This document shows positions 1-9,250 of a stretch of 64,000 bases of DNA, piece after piece (the stretch's first letter is position 1; each line of letters opens with the position of its first letter). A program made the translations under genes and the position numbers. The notes under the pieces are model-generated. The model was given only the letters and a program-made list of their open reading frames with translations. It was not told the origin of the DNA and did not search any database. This DNA comes from Rhizobium sp. TH2 (lineage in GTDB: Bacteria > Pseudomonadota > Alphaproteobacteria > Rhizobiales > Rhizobiaceae), in NCBI RefSeq assembly GCF_024707525.1, contig NZ_CP062231.1:620001-684000 (forward strand). The letters run 5' to 3'.

Positions 1-1
1 G

Positions 2-814
2 GCAGCGTCGGGCGCGACGATGCAGGGCCTGTTCCGCAATCCCCTGGCCGATCCCGGTGTCCTCGGCGTGACCTCGGGTGCCAGCCTGGGCGCGGTGTCC
101 TCGATCGTTCTTGGCGGAACGGTGCTTGCCCCGATCACCGCGATCCTAGGCATCTTCACGCTTCCGGTCATGGCGTTCATCGGCGCGCTGATCGTCACAT
201 TCATTCTCTACCGCCTCGGTCGCCGTGACGGCGAGACACAGATCGCCACCATGCTGATCGCGGGCATCGCCATCTCAGCGCTCGGCATGGCCTTGACGGG
301 CCTGTTGATCTACGTGGCCGACGATAACCAGATCCGCGATATTACATTCTGGAGCCTCGGTTCACTTGCCGGCTCGACCTGGCAGAAAGCGGCGATCGCG
401 GCCGCCGTCATCCTGCCGGCGCTGCTCACGCTGCCATTCCTGGCCCGCGGACTGAACGCATTCACGCTCGGCGAGGCGGCAGCCTTCCACATGGGCGTGC
501 CGGTAGAGCGCTTCAAGCGGGTGGCGATCGTCATGGTCGCGGCGGCGACTGGCGTGTCAGTGGCGCTGTCCGGCGGCATCGTCTTCATCGGCATGATCGT
601 GCCGCATCTCATCCGTATCTGGGTCGGACCGGATCACCGGTTCCTGCTGCCGGCGTCGGCATTGCTGGGCGGAAGCCTGCTGCTGGTTGCCGATATGATC
701 ACCCGCGTCATCGTGGCGCCCGCCGAACTGCCGATCGGCATTCTCACCGCCCTCATCGGCGCGCCGTTCTTCCTCTGGATCCTGCTCAAGGATCGTTCCG
801 GACGGGTGATGTGA
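2..814 (+). CDS. hmuU: Haem/iron ABC transporter permease (FecCD/BtuC family), 5'-truncated by the window
   Basis: Inner-membrane permease of a haem or ferric-siderophore importer. The reading frame is open to the first bases of the window, and the residues before the first Met (AASGA, then TMQGLFRNPLADPGVLG) match the conserved early FecCD segment, so the N-terminus lies outside and ATG 20 is internal. About 270 residues are visible, with repeated hydrophobic helices and a conserved GGIVFIGMIVPHLIR segment near residue 190. It overlaps the ATPase gene at a TGATG junction, so the two are co-translated. The haem assignment rests on the HmuV-like partner and the haem-binding-type gene facing it; an iron-siderophore substrate cannot be excluded. 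Confidence 0.85.
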   Translation, partial: AASGATMQGLFRNPLADPGVLGVTSGASLGAVSSIVLGGTVLAPITAILGIFTLPVMAFIGALIVTFILYRLGRRDGETQIATMLIAGIAISALGMALTGLLIYVADDNQIRDITFWSLGSLAGSTWQKAAIAAAVILPALLTLPFLARGLNAFTLGEAAAFHMGVPVERFKRVAIVMVAAATGVSVALSGGIVFIGMIVPHLIRIWVGPDHRFLLPASALLGGSLLLVADMITRVIVAPAELPIGILTALIGAPFFLWILLKDRSGRVM

Positions 815-1602
815 TGATCGAGATCGACAACATATCCATCACGCTCTCTGGCAGGCAGGTCGTCAAGGATTTGAGCTTCAGGGCCATGCCCGGCAAGCTC
901 ACCGCGATCATCGGTCCCAACGGCTCCGGCAAGACCACGACCATGAAGGCGATCTCCGGCGAACGAAAATTCGATGGCAGGGTCCACTTCAACGGCCGCG
1001 ACCTGAAGTCCATGAGCCCGAAGGCGCTTGCGCTCTCACGCGCCGTGCTCGCCCAGTCGATCAGCCTCGGCTTTCCCTTCCTCGTGCGCGAAGTGCTTGA
1101 AATGGGCGTGGTCGCCGGCGACACGCACGATGCTGCGGAGGCGGAAAAAGTGATGGTCCGTGCGCTGGAGGCCGTCGATCTCAAGGGCTTCGAGCGTCGC
1201 GTCGCGACCGCGCTTTCCGGCGGCGAGCAATCCCGCATGCATATGGCCCGGGTCCTTTGCCAGATCCCCGACGCTGTACGGGATGGCAAGCCCCACTGGC
1301 TGTTCCTGGATGAGCCCGTTGCCAGCCTCGATATCCGGCATCAGATCGCCATCATGAAGCTTGCCAAGGCGTTTGCCGCACGCGGCGGCGGTGTGATCGC
1401 CGTCATGCACGATCTCAATCTCACTGCGATGTTCGCGGACCATATCGTCATGCTGAAGGACGGTCGCCTGCATATGGCGGGTACGCCGGCGGAAGTCTTG
1501 AACGAGGAGGCGCTGGAAACCGTCTATGGCTGCCGCTTGTCGGTCACCCGAGAGCCCGAGACCGACCTGATCCGCGTGCTGACGCCGCTCGCCGCAGCCT
1601 GA
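814..1602 (+). CDS. hmuV: Haem ABC transporter ATP-binding protein
   Basis: Cytoplasmic ATPase that powers haem import with the upstream permease; 262 residues, the usual HmuV size. Visible motifs: Walker A GPNGSGKTT (about residue 34), signature ALSGGEQSR (about 134), Walker B WLFLDEP with the following D-loop, and a switch His in AVMHDLN. ATG 814 shares its first base with the permease stop codon (TGATG); the GTG at 811 would overlap further and is less likely. A strong hairpin with flanking A/T runs follows the stop, so this is probably the last gene of a hmu operon that begins upstream of the window. Confidence 0.88.
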   Translation: MIEIDNISITLSGRQVVKDLSFRAMPGKLTAIIGPNGSGKTTTMKAISGERKFDGRVHFNGRDLKSMSPKALALSRAVLAQSISLGFPFLVREVLEMGVVAGDTHDAAEAEKVMVRALEAVDLKGFERRVATALSGGEQSRMHMARVLCQIPDAVRDGKPHWLFLDEPVASLDIRHQIAIMKLAKAFAARGGGVIAVMHDLNLTAMFADHIVMLKDGRLHMAGTPAEVLNEEALETVYGCRLSVTREPETDLIRVLTPLAAA

Positions 1603-1621
1603 CATCAGCCTCGCTATGCAC

Positions 1622-1659
1622 GAAAAAGCCCCGCCGGTTCGCACCGGCGGAGCTTTTTC
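1622..1659. terminator. Bidirectional rho-independent terminator between hmuV and the HasA/RTX gene
   Basis: A long inverted repeat: GAAAAAGC plus a CCGCCGGT arm, a short TTCGC-type loop, then ACCGGCGG and GCTTTTTC. The A run on one side and T run on the other allow it to end transcription of both convergent genes. Confidence 0.85.
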
Positions 1660-1676
1660 AGTTCTGATCCGTAAAA

Positions 1677-2552
1677 TCAGATCGGGAACACAAAGTCGGC
1701 TTCCTGTAGGTCTCCGATCTTCACGCCCATGAGCAGCACGCTGCCGCCGTCATACGCGATCGTCACGCCCGCATTGCTCGAAGTAGCCGCGTCGACGACG
1801 GCATCGAAGTTGTCGAACATGCCGCTGAAATCGATCTTGTCGGCGCCCTTGCCGAAATCCGTGATCCTGTCCTTGCCGTCGCCGGCCTCGAACACGAATG
1901 TATCGACGCCAAAGCTGCCTGTCAGCTTGTCATTGCCTTCGTCGCCATGGATCGTGTCACTGCCCTTGCCGCCGTTGAGAATGTCTCCGCCGCCTTCGCC
2001 GTGAAGCGTATCGCTCATCTTGTAGGAGGTGAACGTGTCCCTGCCTGCAGAGCCCGTGAACTCAATGGCATCGCTGTTGAGGAAATTCAGCAGGCCCTTT
2101 GTCTCGCCATTGCCAAGATCGCTAAGCCAGTGCTTGCTGTAGCTGTTGACGTTGAACTCATCGAAGGCAATGTTGATTTCGCCGTTGTTCGTATATTCCG
2201 GGTTGTCGCTGGACTCCTTGGTGCCGGTGCCAAGCGTGATGGCCGTGATATCCCCCGACATGGTGTGGTCGTCCTTCGTGCCGTAAACTTCGTCAGGCCC
2301 ATTGAAGGTATAGGCCCAGCCCTCGTCTCCGCCTTCGAAGATCACGCTCTGGCCGTTCCTCTTGCCGTCCCAGCTCACGTAATCGTCGCCGCCGGCGGAA
2401 AAGCCGGTTTCAGGGGTGACAGTCTCATATCCGTTGACGAATCCGCCCCGGCCGCTCGGCTCGAACCGCTTGTCGAAGCTCTTCAAATAGGCATTGAAGT
2501 TGATGCCCTTGCCGTCGTTGTTCGCGTCATCGAGGGTAATGGTGATCGCCAT
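1677..2552 (-). CDS. HasA-like haem-binding domain fused to RTX calcium-binding repeats (putative secreted haemophore)
   Basis: Predicted extracellular protein of 291 residues with no Sec signal. Residues about 1-165 resemble the HasA haemophore in order of features: an early AYLKSF segment, GWAYTF with a Tyr (Y81), then DDHTMSGDITAITLG with a His (H96), recalling the HasA haem-ligand Tyr followed by HTLWGKLDSIALG. The Tyr-His spacing is longer than in classical HasA (15 versus 8). Residues about 180-245 carry RTX nonapeptides (GGGDILNGG, GSDTIHGDEGND, GADKIDFSG), so type I secretion is expected, as for HasA. The ATG is preceded by GGAAGGAC. The gene faces hmuUV and has an iron-type operator upstream. 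Haem binding is inference from weak similarity; a generic RTX protein is the alternative. Confidence 0.62.
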   Translation of the reverse strand: MAITITLDDANNDGKGINFNAYLKSFDKRFEPSGRGGFVNGYETVTPETGFSAGGDDYVSWDGKRNGQSVIFEGGDEGWAYTFNGPDEVYGTKDDHTMSGDITAITLGTGTKESSDNPEYTNNGEINIAFDEFNVNSYSKHWLSDLGNGETKGLLNFLNSDAIEFTGSAGRDTFTSYKMSDTLHGEGGGDILNGGKGSDTIHGDEGNDKLTGSFGVDTFVFEAGDGKDRITDFGKGADKIDFSGMFDNFDAVVDAATSSNAGVTIAYDGGSVLLMGVKIGDLQEADFVFPI

Positions 2553-2599
2553 CGGCGTGTCCTTCCATAAATATGAGTATGGAAGTCAACTATTTAAGA

Positions 2600-2614
2600 T
2601 GACAAAAACTGTCA
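2600..2614 (-). promoter_or_regulatory. Candidate RirA iron-responsive operator (IRO box) upstream of the HasA/RTX gene
   Basis: The sequence TGACAAAAACTGTCA fits the published rhizobial IRO pattern TGA-N9-TCA and is a 5-bp-arm palindrome. On the minus strand it overlaps a TTGACA-like -35 hexamer, about 50-60 bases upstream of the start codon. No good -10 was found at 17 bases, so the promoter part is weaker than the operator part. Confidence 0.5.
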
Positions 2615-2668
2615 AGATAAAATGAACGTCTTCGGCATGCTAATCGTCCTGTGATGAGCACTGGCGCG

Positions 2669-3244
2669 TCAGCAGTTATCAAAGTCCGTAGTGCATAGAG
2701 GATTGCGCCACAGGCCCTTGCTCTGGGCCTTCTGGGCATCGGCCTGCGTCGCGAGCAGCACCTTGTCCGCCTCCGCCATTCCATAGCCGTTGGCTATGAT
2801 CGCTGCGGCAACATCACGCGCACCGATCACGCAATTGCTGAGCATCAGCTTCTTGCCGGCCTGGTTGATATCGCAGAGGAGCCGCTTGTTGCGCACCAGG
2901 TTGCCGAGAAAGATCGATGCCATGCGGCCGCACGGCCACCGGCCGCCTTCGATCGCCTGGCAGAGTCGTTGCGGCTTCACCGGCCGAATGTTGGCAATCT
3001 GATATTGTTGTTCGCCGATGACGAAGCTTGCGCTGTCCACCACCGTGATCCGGGAAGGAACCACCAGCCACAGGCGGCTGTCCCGCGCAATTTTAACCGC
3101 CGGCAGACGCTCGAAGTGCTGCTTCGACCGATCGATCCGTGTCGGCTGCTCGGTCCACAGCGGTGCGTCCTCTCCATGCCCGGTCGTGATCGACGCGGCG
3201 ACCAGAAGAAACGCAACTACGATGCGCGTGATCCAGAAAGTCAT
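2669..3244 (-). CDS. Secreted staphylococcal-nuclease-fold protein (ExoI-like)
   Basis: 191 residues with an N-terminal hydrophobic export signal ending near residue 24. The body follows a thermonuclease-like pattern (YQIANIRPVK, WPCGRMAS, NGYGMAEADK, AQSKGLWRNP) with several Cys that could form disulfides in the periplasm. Rhizobial ExoI of the succinoglycan locus belongs to this family. It lies 69 bases downstream of an ExoY-like sugar transferase on the same strand, so the two may form an operon. The classic nuclease Arg/Glu catalytic set is not clearly complete, so enzymatic activity is uncertain. Confidence 0.6.
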   Translation of the reverse strand: MTFWITRIVVAFLLVAASITTGHGEDAPLWTEQPTRIDRSKQHFERLPAVKIARDSRLWLVVPSRITVVDSASFVIGEQQYQIANIRPVKPQRLCQAIEGGRWPCGRMASIFLGNLVRNKRLLCDINQAGKKLMLSNCVIGARDVAAAIIANGYGMAEADKVLLATQADAQKAQSKGLWRNPLCTTDFDNC

Positions 3245-3313
3245 GGCCGGAAACCAAAACGGCCGGAGCGGAATGTCACCGCGCCGGCCGTATTGTTCAG
3301 TAGCATGTCCAAA

Positions 3314-4108
3314 TCAGAAGCCGGTGCCGCCGCGGATTTCCTTGACCAGCGTGCCGGCCAGGATCTTGATATCCATCCAGACGTTGAAGCTGCGGATATA
3401 TTCGATGTCGTGATTGAAACGGCCGCGCGCCAGATCCTCGCTGTCGGTCGGGCCACGGAAGCCGTTGACCTGGGCAAGGCCCGTCAGGCCCGGACGCACG
3501 AGATGGCGCAGGTGGTAATCCTTGACCAGATCTTCGTACAGCATGCCGCCGGCCTGCATTCCAGGCACGTGGCAGCGCGGGCCGACAAGCGACATGTCGC
3601 CGAGCAGGATGTTGATCAGCTGCGGCAGTTCATCGAGATTGGTCTTGCGCAGGAAGGCGCCGGTGCGGGTCACGCGCGGATCATTCTTGCGCGTCTGTGC
3701 CACGCCGGTCACGTCGCCGAGATCGTCGCGCATCGAGCGGAACTTGAAGATGCGGATCATTCTGCCGCCGCGGCCCCAGCGGTTCTGCATGAAGAAGACC
3801 GGGCCTTCGCTCTCCCACTTGATCGCGAAAGCGATCGCCAGGAAGAAGGGCAGCAGAATCATCATTGCGGAAGCGGAAACGACGATATCGAGCACGCGCT
3901 TCGCCGCGAAGTTCCACGGCTTGCGCAGTGCAACATTCTTCCAGTCGCGGTCCTTGGTTTCGGATACAGTGAGCCCGCCGACCGACACGACCTGTTCACG
4001 GCCATTGGCCGAGATCGCTACCGCTGAACGCAAATTGGCAGGATGCATAACTGATTGCCCGACTTTAATTATTTCCCTGAGGGAGCCGATTTTTCTTAGA
4101 TCAAACAT
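3314..4108 (-). CDS. Polyisoprenyl-phosphate sugar transferase (ExoY/PssA/WcaJ family)
   Basis: Membrane enzyme that would load the first sugar phosphate onto undecaprenyl phosphate for exopolysaccharide synthesis. 264 residues: a poorly conserved cytoplasmic N-terminus of about 75 residues, one strongly hydrophobic segment (VLDIVVSASAMMILLPFFLA, around 90-110), then the catalytic domain with KFRSMR, TNLDELPQL, GDMSLVGPR and the RPGLTGLAQVNG segment. The usual Pro after GPR is replaced by Cys (GPRCHVPGM). ExoY itself is shorter, so the N-terminal part is an extension. No strong ribosome site is visible at ATG 4108; an internal Met near residue 21 is an alternative. Confidence 0.82.
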   Translation of the reverse strand: MFDLRKIGSLREIIKVGQSVMHPANLRSAVAISANGREQVVSVGGLTVSETKDRDWKNVALRKPWNFAAKRVLDIVVSASAMMILLPFFLAIAFAIKWESEGPVFFMQNRWGRGGRMIRIFKFRSMRDDLGDVTGVAQTRKNDPRVTRTGAFLRKTNLDELPQLINILLGDMSLVGPRCHVPGMQAGGMLYEDLVKDYHLRHLVRPGLTGLAQVNGFRGPTDSEDLARGRFNHDIEYIRSFNVWMDIKILAGTLVKEIRGGTGF

Positions 4109-4415
4109 GTATCGCTGTCACCATGCTTTACGGAAACTTTACCACGTCCCACCTGAGTGCCGCTCCGCAGCAAAATTCTTTTCATAGCAAGAAATGCACG
4201 GAATTGTGGCCCATAACGCCAAAAGGCGGGATTCTGTTCCAGATCACTGCGGCTCTGTGCCAAGATTTTCTCGGAACGCTTCCGAGGTTTGCGGCTGAGG
4301 CATAGCAGGCCTGCGAACGCGGCATATCTCCTGTCTCATCAACTTGTTGTCATGCTGGATTATCCCACCCTTGATGAATGGCTGCTGAAGGGCACGTTCA
4401 TGCTGGCGAATGCGA
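4109..4415. other. Intergenic region between the sugar transferase and the DUF937 gene
   Basis: About 307 bases with no convincing gene on either strand. It should hold the promoter of the minus-strand sugar transferase gene at its low-coordinate end and the 3' end of the DUF937 transcript at the other. No clear operator, terminator or repeat was seen. Confidence 0.5.
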
Positions 4416-5282
4416 TCAGCGGTCCGTCTTGCCGCCGTCTCGAAGGCTCGACAGATAGCTGTCGAAGATCGATTCCACATTTTTCTGATAGGTCTTCTGC
4501 ACCTCGACACCACTGTCGAACATCTGGCTGACCAGCCCGGCAAAGGGGTTGGTGTCTGCGGCGGTAGCGCTGGCGGCAGCCGGTTTGGCTGTCGGCGCAT
4601 CGTCGGTCGGGGTTGCTCCATCGCGCGTCATCGACCCGACGAACATGTCGAGGAAAGGGTTGGCGAAGGGATTTGCGCCCTGGCCCGCATTTGCGGCACC
4701 GGCCTGCTGGAAGAAAGCCTGGAAGCCCTGTGTGAAGGGATTGTCGAGAAACGGATTGCTCTCGGCCTTCGGCTTTTCCTTCATCCCTGCCGCTTCCATC
4801 CACTGGCCGAAGAAATCCGGCGGCGAGCCCTTGGAGATTGCTTCGCCGGCTGCCTGGAACTGCCCGGCGATCTGCTTGAAGAAGCCGCCCATCATGGTGT
4901 TGGCGATCACCGGCAGCATCTGCTTGTAGACCTCCTGGCCGATGCCGGACATCTGTTCGGCCTGCGCCGCCACCGCGCGGGAAACGTCCTTGGAGCCGAA
5001 GATCATGCCGAGCGCATTGTTGCCGTCGGCGATGCCCTGCGGCGAAAAGGCCTTGGTCATGTCCTCGAAATATTTCGCGTAAGTGCCGCTGCCCGCAGCC
5101 GACATCAGCGAAGAGAAATCGTAAGGGTTGGCGGCCGACCGCTTGAGGCCGGTGGAGAAGGCGGGCATCAGCGCCGCCATCGCCTGCTGCATCTGTTCCT
5201 GAGCCAGCCCGAACTGCTTGGCCATGGCATTCATGGCATCGCCGTTCTGGGCCTTCATCATCATTTCGAACAGCGGGAGCAT
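4416..5282 (-). CDS. DUF937 domain protein
   Basis: 288-residue cytoplasmic protein of unknown function. The N-terminal half (MLPLFEMMMKAQNGDAMNAM, then a QFGLAQEQMQQAMAALMPAF helix) is typical of DUF937. The middle is rich in Met, Phe, Gly and Ala helices, followed by Ala/Pro/Asn-rich linkers with repeated NPF motifs, and a charged C-terminus. ATG 5282 is preferred over the GTG at 5297 because GGAAAGGA lies six bases upstream of the ATG and inside the longer reading. Single-gene unit between gshA and the exopolysaccharide pair. Confidence 0.72.
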   Translation of the reverse strand: MLPLFEMMMKAQNGDAMNAMAKQFGLAQEQMQQAMAALMPAFSTGLKRSAANPYDFSSLMSAAGSGTYAKYFEDMTKAFSPQGIADGNNALGMIFGSKDVSRAVAAQAEQMSGIGQEVYKQMLPVIANTMMGGFFKQIAGQFQAAGEAISKGSPPDFFGQWMEAAGMKEKPKAESNPFLDNPFTQGFQAFFQQAGAANAGQGANPFANPFLDMFVGSMTRDGATPTDDAPTAKPAAASATAADTNPFAGLVSQMFDSGVEVQKTYQKNVESIFDSYLSSLRDGGKTDR

Positions 5283-5356
5283 GGCAATCCTTTCCACGAG
5301 ACGGAATGCCGCACTATAGCGCTAATAGGCGAGAATCAAACAGGAATTTATCCCGC

Positions 5357-5383
5357 AATAAAAGGGCGGCTTTCGCCGCCTGG
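5357..5383 (-). terminator. Rho-independent terminator of gshA
   Basis: Read on the minus strand: GGCGGC-GAAA-GCCGCC followed by CTTTTATT, starting a few bases after the gshA stop codon. Confidence 0.75.
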
Positions 5384-5388
5384 GCCGA

Positions 5389-6762
5389 TCAATATTGATA
5401 ATCTTCGAATACGTTGTCGATATCGCCCGCCCAGCGTCCCTTCCACAGCGACAGCATGTCGTCGGCGAGGGTGGATTTCTTGGCGATCATCTCATCGAGC
5501 GGCGCGAGGAACACCGTTTCGTCCTGTCCCGAGGAATTGAAGCGTGCCCGCGACTTCAGCCCAGTGCGGGAAATATCGACCACTTCGCGGCCGAGATCCC
5601 AAAGGCTGCGACCGCGGAAGCTGGCGTCCATGGCCTGGACGGGGACCGTGTCGCGCAGCACCTGCACTTCATCGAAGGTCCAGTCGCGGGTCAGCGCCTC
5701 GGCGGCATCGAGTGCCACGGAATCGTAGAGCAGGCCCACCCAGAAGGCGGGCAGGGCACAGATGCGCCGCCATGGACCGCCATCGGCGCCGCGCATTTCA
5801 AGGAAGCGCTTGAGGCGCACATCCGGAAACAGTGTCGAGAGGTGGTTGGTCCAGTCGCCCAAGTTGATCTGCCAGTCGGCAAGCTCGCCCTTTAGCGCGC
5901 CCGCCATCGCCTGGCGGAAGGTGATGTGCGTACAGTCGTGATACTTGCCATCGCGGACGACGAAATACATCGGCGCATCGAGCGCCCATTCGACATAGTG
6001 CTCGAAACCGAAATCCGGCTCGAATGCGAAAGGCAGCAGGCCCGCGCGCTGGTTGTCGGTGTCGCGCCAGATGTCGCCGCGCCAGCTCTTCAAGCCGTTC
6101 GGCTTGGCCTCCGTGAAGGGAGAGCTTGCGAACAGCGCCGTCGACAGCGCCTGCAGCTTCAGCGACACCTGCATCTTGCGGCGCATGTCGATCTCGGAGG
6201 AGAAGTCCAGGTTCACCTGGATCGTGCACGTCCGGTACATCATGTCGAGCCCTTTGGCGCCGACCTTCGGCATGTAGCGGCTCATGATCGCGTAGCGCGA
6301 CTTCGGCATGCGGGGCGTTTCGGCGAATGTCCATTTCGGGCTGCCGCCCATGCCGAGGAAGGAGATGCCGAGCGGCTCACCGATCTCGCGTACCAGCGCC
6401 AGGTGCTGGTTGGTCTCCTTGCATGTCTCGTGCAGGTTTTCGAGTGGAGCGCCCGACAGTTCGAACTGGCCGCCCGGTTCGAGCGAGATCGCACCCATGC
6501 CCTCCGGTCCCGCGAGGCCGATGATGTTGCCGGCATCGATAATCGGCTCCCAGCCGGTCCGCGCCTGCATCGTGTCGAGAATGGTCTTGATCCCCGCCTC
6601 GCCGAAATAGGGAACGGGTGTGTCGTCGGCCGAGAAGAACACGAATTTCTCGTGTTCGGTGCCGATGCGGAATTTTTCTTCAGGCTTGGAGCCGGCGTCG
6701 AGATAGGCGATCAGCTCATCCTTGGAGGTGACGAGCGTGCTGTCGGTGGTGTCGCGTGCCAT
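5389..6762 (-). CDS. gshA: Glutamate-cysteine ligase (plant/alphaproteobacterial type)
   Basis: Catalyses ATP-dependent joining of glutamate and cysteine, the first step of glutathione synthesis. 457 residues from ATG 6762, the normal length for this class. Recognisable segments are FRIGTEHEKFVF (active-site region), GNIIGLAGPEGMGAISLEPG, the FLGMGGSPKW loop, TCTIQVNLDFSSE and the C-terminal DNVFEDYQY. An in-frame extension of 36 residues (to 6870) lacks family similarity and was trimmed. It is transcribed alone or after the pit-rsmE pair, with a terminator directly downstream. Confidence 0.93.
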   Translation of the reverse strand: MARDTTDSTLVTSKDELIAYLDAGSKPEEKFRIGTEHEKFVFFSADDTPVPYFGEAGIKTILDTMQARTGWEPIIDAGNIIGLAGPEGMGAISLEPGGQFELSGAPLENLHETCKETNQHLALVREIGEPLGISFLGMGGSPKWTFAETPRMPKSRYAIMSRYMPKVGAKGLDMMYRTCTIQVNLDFSSEIDMRRKMQVSLKLQALSTALFASSPFTEAKPNGLKSWRGDIWRDTDNQRAGLLPFAFEPDFGFEHYVEWALDAPMYFVVRDGKYHDCTHITFRQAMAGALKGELADWQINLGDWTNHLSTLFPDVRLKRFLEMRGADGGPWRRICALPAFWVGLLYDSVALDAAEALTRDWTFDEVQVLRDTVPVQAMDASFRGRSLWDLGREVVDISRTGLKSRARFNSSGQDETVFLAPLDEMIAKKSTLADDMLSLWKGRWAGDIDNVFEDYQY

Positions 6763-6892
6763 AGGAACTTCTTCGATAAAGGGAAAGGCCTTCAAGGGGC
6801 CAGGAACCGGCGGGGATCGTTGAACGGCTTTTAGATGTGATGCAAGTGAAAAGGATTCAAGCAGCGTCAAATTTCGCTGAAGGATATTCCGT

Positions 6893-7630
6893 TCACGCCC
6901 AATCGCCGATTGTCGCTTGGATCACTGCCATGGCGGCTACGGCTGCGGTATCAGCGCGCAGGATACGAGGACCGAGCGGTATAGCGGTGACAAAGGGCAG
7001 GCCGCGCAGCCGTGTCTGCTCCTCCGCCGAAAAGCCGCCTTCTGGGCCGATCAGCAGCGCAAGGTTCTTTTCTTTGATCCCGTCGAGTGCCGACATCGGA
7101 TTGTTGGTCTCGGCGCCCTCGTCGCAATAGATGATCCGGCGATTTCGATCCCAGGCTTCCAGCAGGTCGATCAGCCGCACCGGTTCGCGCACTTCGGGGA
7201 TGGCGAGAATGCCGCATTGCTCGGCTGCCTCTGTGGCATTGGCGCGAAGCCGGTCGATCGATCCGATCTTGCCCTGCACATGCTGGGTCATCACCGGCTG
7301 CAGCACGCCGGCGCCCATCTCGACTGCCTTCTGCACGAGATAATCGAGCCGCCCGACCTTCAGCGGCGCGAAGAGATAATGCAGATCGCAAGGGTCCGGC
7401 TGCGGTCGGGTCTGCTCGACCGGCTCGAGCAGGATCTTCTTGCGCGAGGGATAGGTCAGCCTCACCAGCCACTCGCCGTCGCGTCCGTTGAACGCCAGCA
7501 GTTCGGCTCCATCCTCCAGCCGGAGTACATTGTGGAGATAGTTGAACTGGCCGTCGCTGACCGGCAGCGCTCCGCCGCTGACGATATCGCTTTCGACGAA
7601 GAGCCGCTGGAGGCGAAAATTGGCGCGCAT
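6893..7630 (-). CDS. rsmE: 16S rRNA (uracil-1498-N3)-methyltransferase RsmE
   Basis: SPOUT-fold SAM-dependent methyltransferase that methylates N3 of U1498 in 16S rRNA. 245 residues; N-terminal PUA-like part ([20 protein letters not shown]) and a C-terminal trefoil-knot part with [13 protein letters not shown] and [13 protein letters not shown], which form the SAM site. It begins 7 bases after the pit stop codon, so it is probably read from the pit promoter. Confidence 0.92.
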   Translation of the reverse strand: MRANFRLQRLFVESDIVSGGALPVSDGQFNYLHNVLRLEDGAELLAFNGRDGEWLVRLTYPSRKKILLEPVEQTRPQPDPCDLHYLFAPLKVGRLDYLVQKAVEMGAGVLQPVMTQHVQGKIGSIDRLRANATEAAEQCGILAIPEVREPVRLIDLLEAWDRNRRIIYCDEGAETNNPMSALDGIKEKNLALLIGPEGGFSAEEQTRLRGLPFVTAIPLGPRILRADTAAVAAMAVIQATIGDWA

Positions 7631-7637
7631 GGGAAAC

Positions 7638-9185
7638 TCAGATCAGGGGCCGCAGGATGATGACGAGCAAGGCTGCCAGTAACCCGGACGCCGGCACCGT
7701 GACAAGCCATGCGGCGAGGATCGAGGTCAGATAGGAGCGGCGGACGAGATAGCGGTAGCTGCGGTCGCCATCATGACTGTCGCCGCCGTCGGTCTCTTCT
7801 TCCTCGGCCCGCTTGGCGGCTTTCAATATTTCCGGCACGTCGTGCGGCTCCGCTCGCGCGAGGATATAGTCGCGCCGCTTTGCCGAATTGGCGGTGTACC
7901 ATTCGCGGAACAGCCCCACGCCGAAGACCGAGCCCACGGCGATATGCGTGGAGCTCACCGGCAGACCAAGTGCCGAGGCGATGATGACGGTGATCGCGGC
8001 AGCCATCGCCACGCAGAAGGCGCGCACCGGATTGAGCTTGGTAATCTGCGTACCCACGACGCGGATCAGCCTCGGCCCGAACAGCGCGAGACCGACGGAA
8101 ATACCCAGCGCACCGATCGTCGTCACCCAATAGGGCGCGTCGAGATTGCGGGCGACGGTCTGGATGCCGGTCGCCTCGACGATCGCTGCCAGCGGCCCGA
8201 TGGCGTTCGCGACGTCGTTGGCGCCGTGGGCAAAGGATAGCAGCGCGGCGGAGAAAATCAGCGGCATCCGGAAAAGGACCTTGAGCGACTGGTTGCGATT
8301 CTCAAGTCCGACCGCCTGCTTCCTGACGGCGATACGCAGCCAGAAATACGAGGCAATCGCGAACAACGCGCCAATGGCTATGGCATGCCAGTTGGTGACC
8401 CCGGGCAAACGCCCCTGGCGCAAGACGATCAGCAGATAGGTGAGGAAGGACCCAGCCATGATGGAGAGAAGCACCGGCACCCACTTGCACGCCGCCGCCA
8501 CCTTGTCCTCGGCATAGATGATGGTTTCCTTGATGAACCAGAGGAAGCCGATGGCAATTGCCGCGCCGAATGCCGGTGACACCACCCAGCTGACCGCGAT
8601 CTGCGCCATCACACTCCAGTTGACCGCGCCGACGCCTGCGCTGGCGGCACCGGCTCCCATGATGCCGCCGACGATCGAATGCGTCGTCGAGACAGGCGCA
8701 TTGATCCATGTCGCGATGTTGATCCAGATCGCAGCCGACAGCAGCGCGCTCAGCATGATCGCGATCACGAGGTTCGAATCGCCGATCGCATAGGGATTGA
8801 CGATGCCTGACTTGATGGTCTGCACGACATTGCCGCCGGCAAAGAATGCACCGGCGATCTCGAACACGAAGGCGATCGACAGCGCGCCGACCAGCGTAAT
8901 GGCCTTGGCGCCGACCGCGGCGCCGACATTGTTGGTGACGTCGTTGGCGCCGATATTCATCGCCATGTAGGCGGCAATGGCCGCGCCCGCGATGATGGCG
9001 AGTGCGGCGGGGCTTGAGGAAACGAAAAGTGCCGAGAAGAGAGCCGCCAGCGCCAGGAAGATCACGCCGAGTCCGGGACCGGCGGCCTTCATCATGACGA
9101 ATTGCGTCGAGGCCTCGATGAAGGAGAGCTTCTCGAGATCCTTGTCGAGCGTCGGCTTTTCGAAGGGTGACTGTGTATCGGCCAT
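7638..9185 (-). CDS. pit: Inorganic phosphate transporter, PiT family
   Basis: Low-affinity inner-membrane phosphate (metal-phosphate) symporter. 515 residues from ATG 9185; a TTG 51 bases upstream is a weaker choice. The two PiT signatures are present, [17 protein letters not shown] near residue 80 and [15 protein letters not shown] near 325, along with about ten hydrophobic helices and paired Pro-Val-Ser-Thr-Thr-His and Pro-Val-Ser-Ser-Thr-His motifs. A charged Glu/Asp/His-rich cytoplasmic loop sits near residue 450 before a last transmembrane pair. Followed at 7 bases by rsmE. Confidence 0.93.
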   Translation of the reverse strand: MADTQSPFEKPTLDKDLEKLSFIEASTQFVMMKAAGPGLGVIFLALAALFSALFVSSSPAALAIIAGAAIAAYMAMNIGANDVTNNVGAAVGAKAITLVGALSIAFVFEIAGAFFAGGNVVQTIKSGIVNPYAIGDSNLVIAIMLSALLSAAIWINIATWINAPVSTTHSIVGGIMGAGAASAGVGAVNWSVMAQIAVSWVVSPAFGAAIAIGFLWFIKETIIYAEDKVAAACKWVPVLLSIMAGSFLTYLLIVLRQGRLPGVTNWHAIAIGALFAIASYFWLRIAVRKQAVGLENRNQSLKVLFRMPLIFSAALLSFAHGANDVANAIGPLAAIVEATGIQTVARNLDAPYWVTTIGALGISVGLALFGPRLIRVVGTQITKLNPVRAFCVAMAAAITVIIASALGLPVSSTHIAVGSVFGVGLFREWYTANSAKRRDYILARAEPHDVPEILKAAKRAEEEETDGGDSHDGDRSYRYLVRRSYLTSILAAWLVTVPASGLLAALLVIILRPLI

Positions 9186-9250
9186 TGCACTATCCGTTGC
9201 GACGTTCAGGTAACGCCGCAGCGAGCGGTTCCGCAACTGTAAAAATCGTT

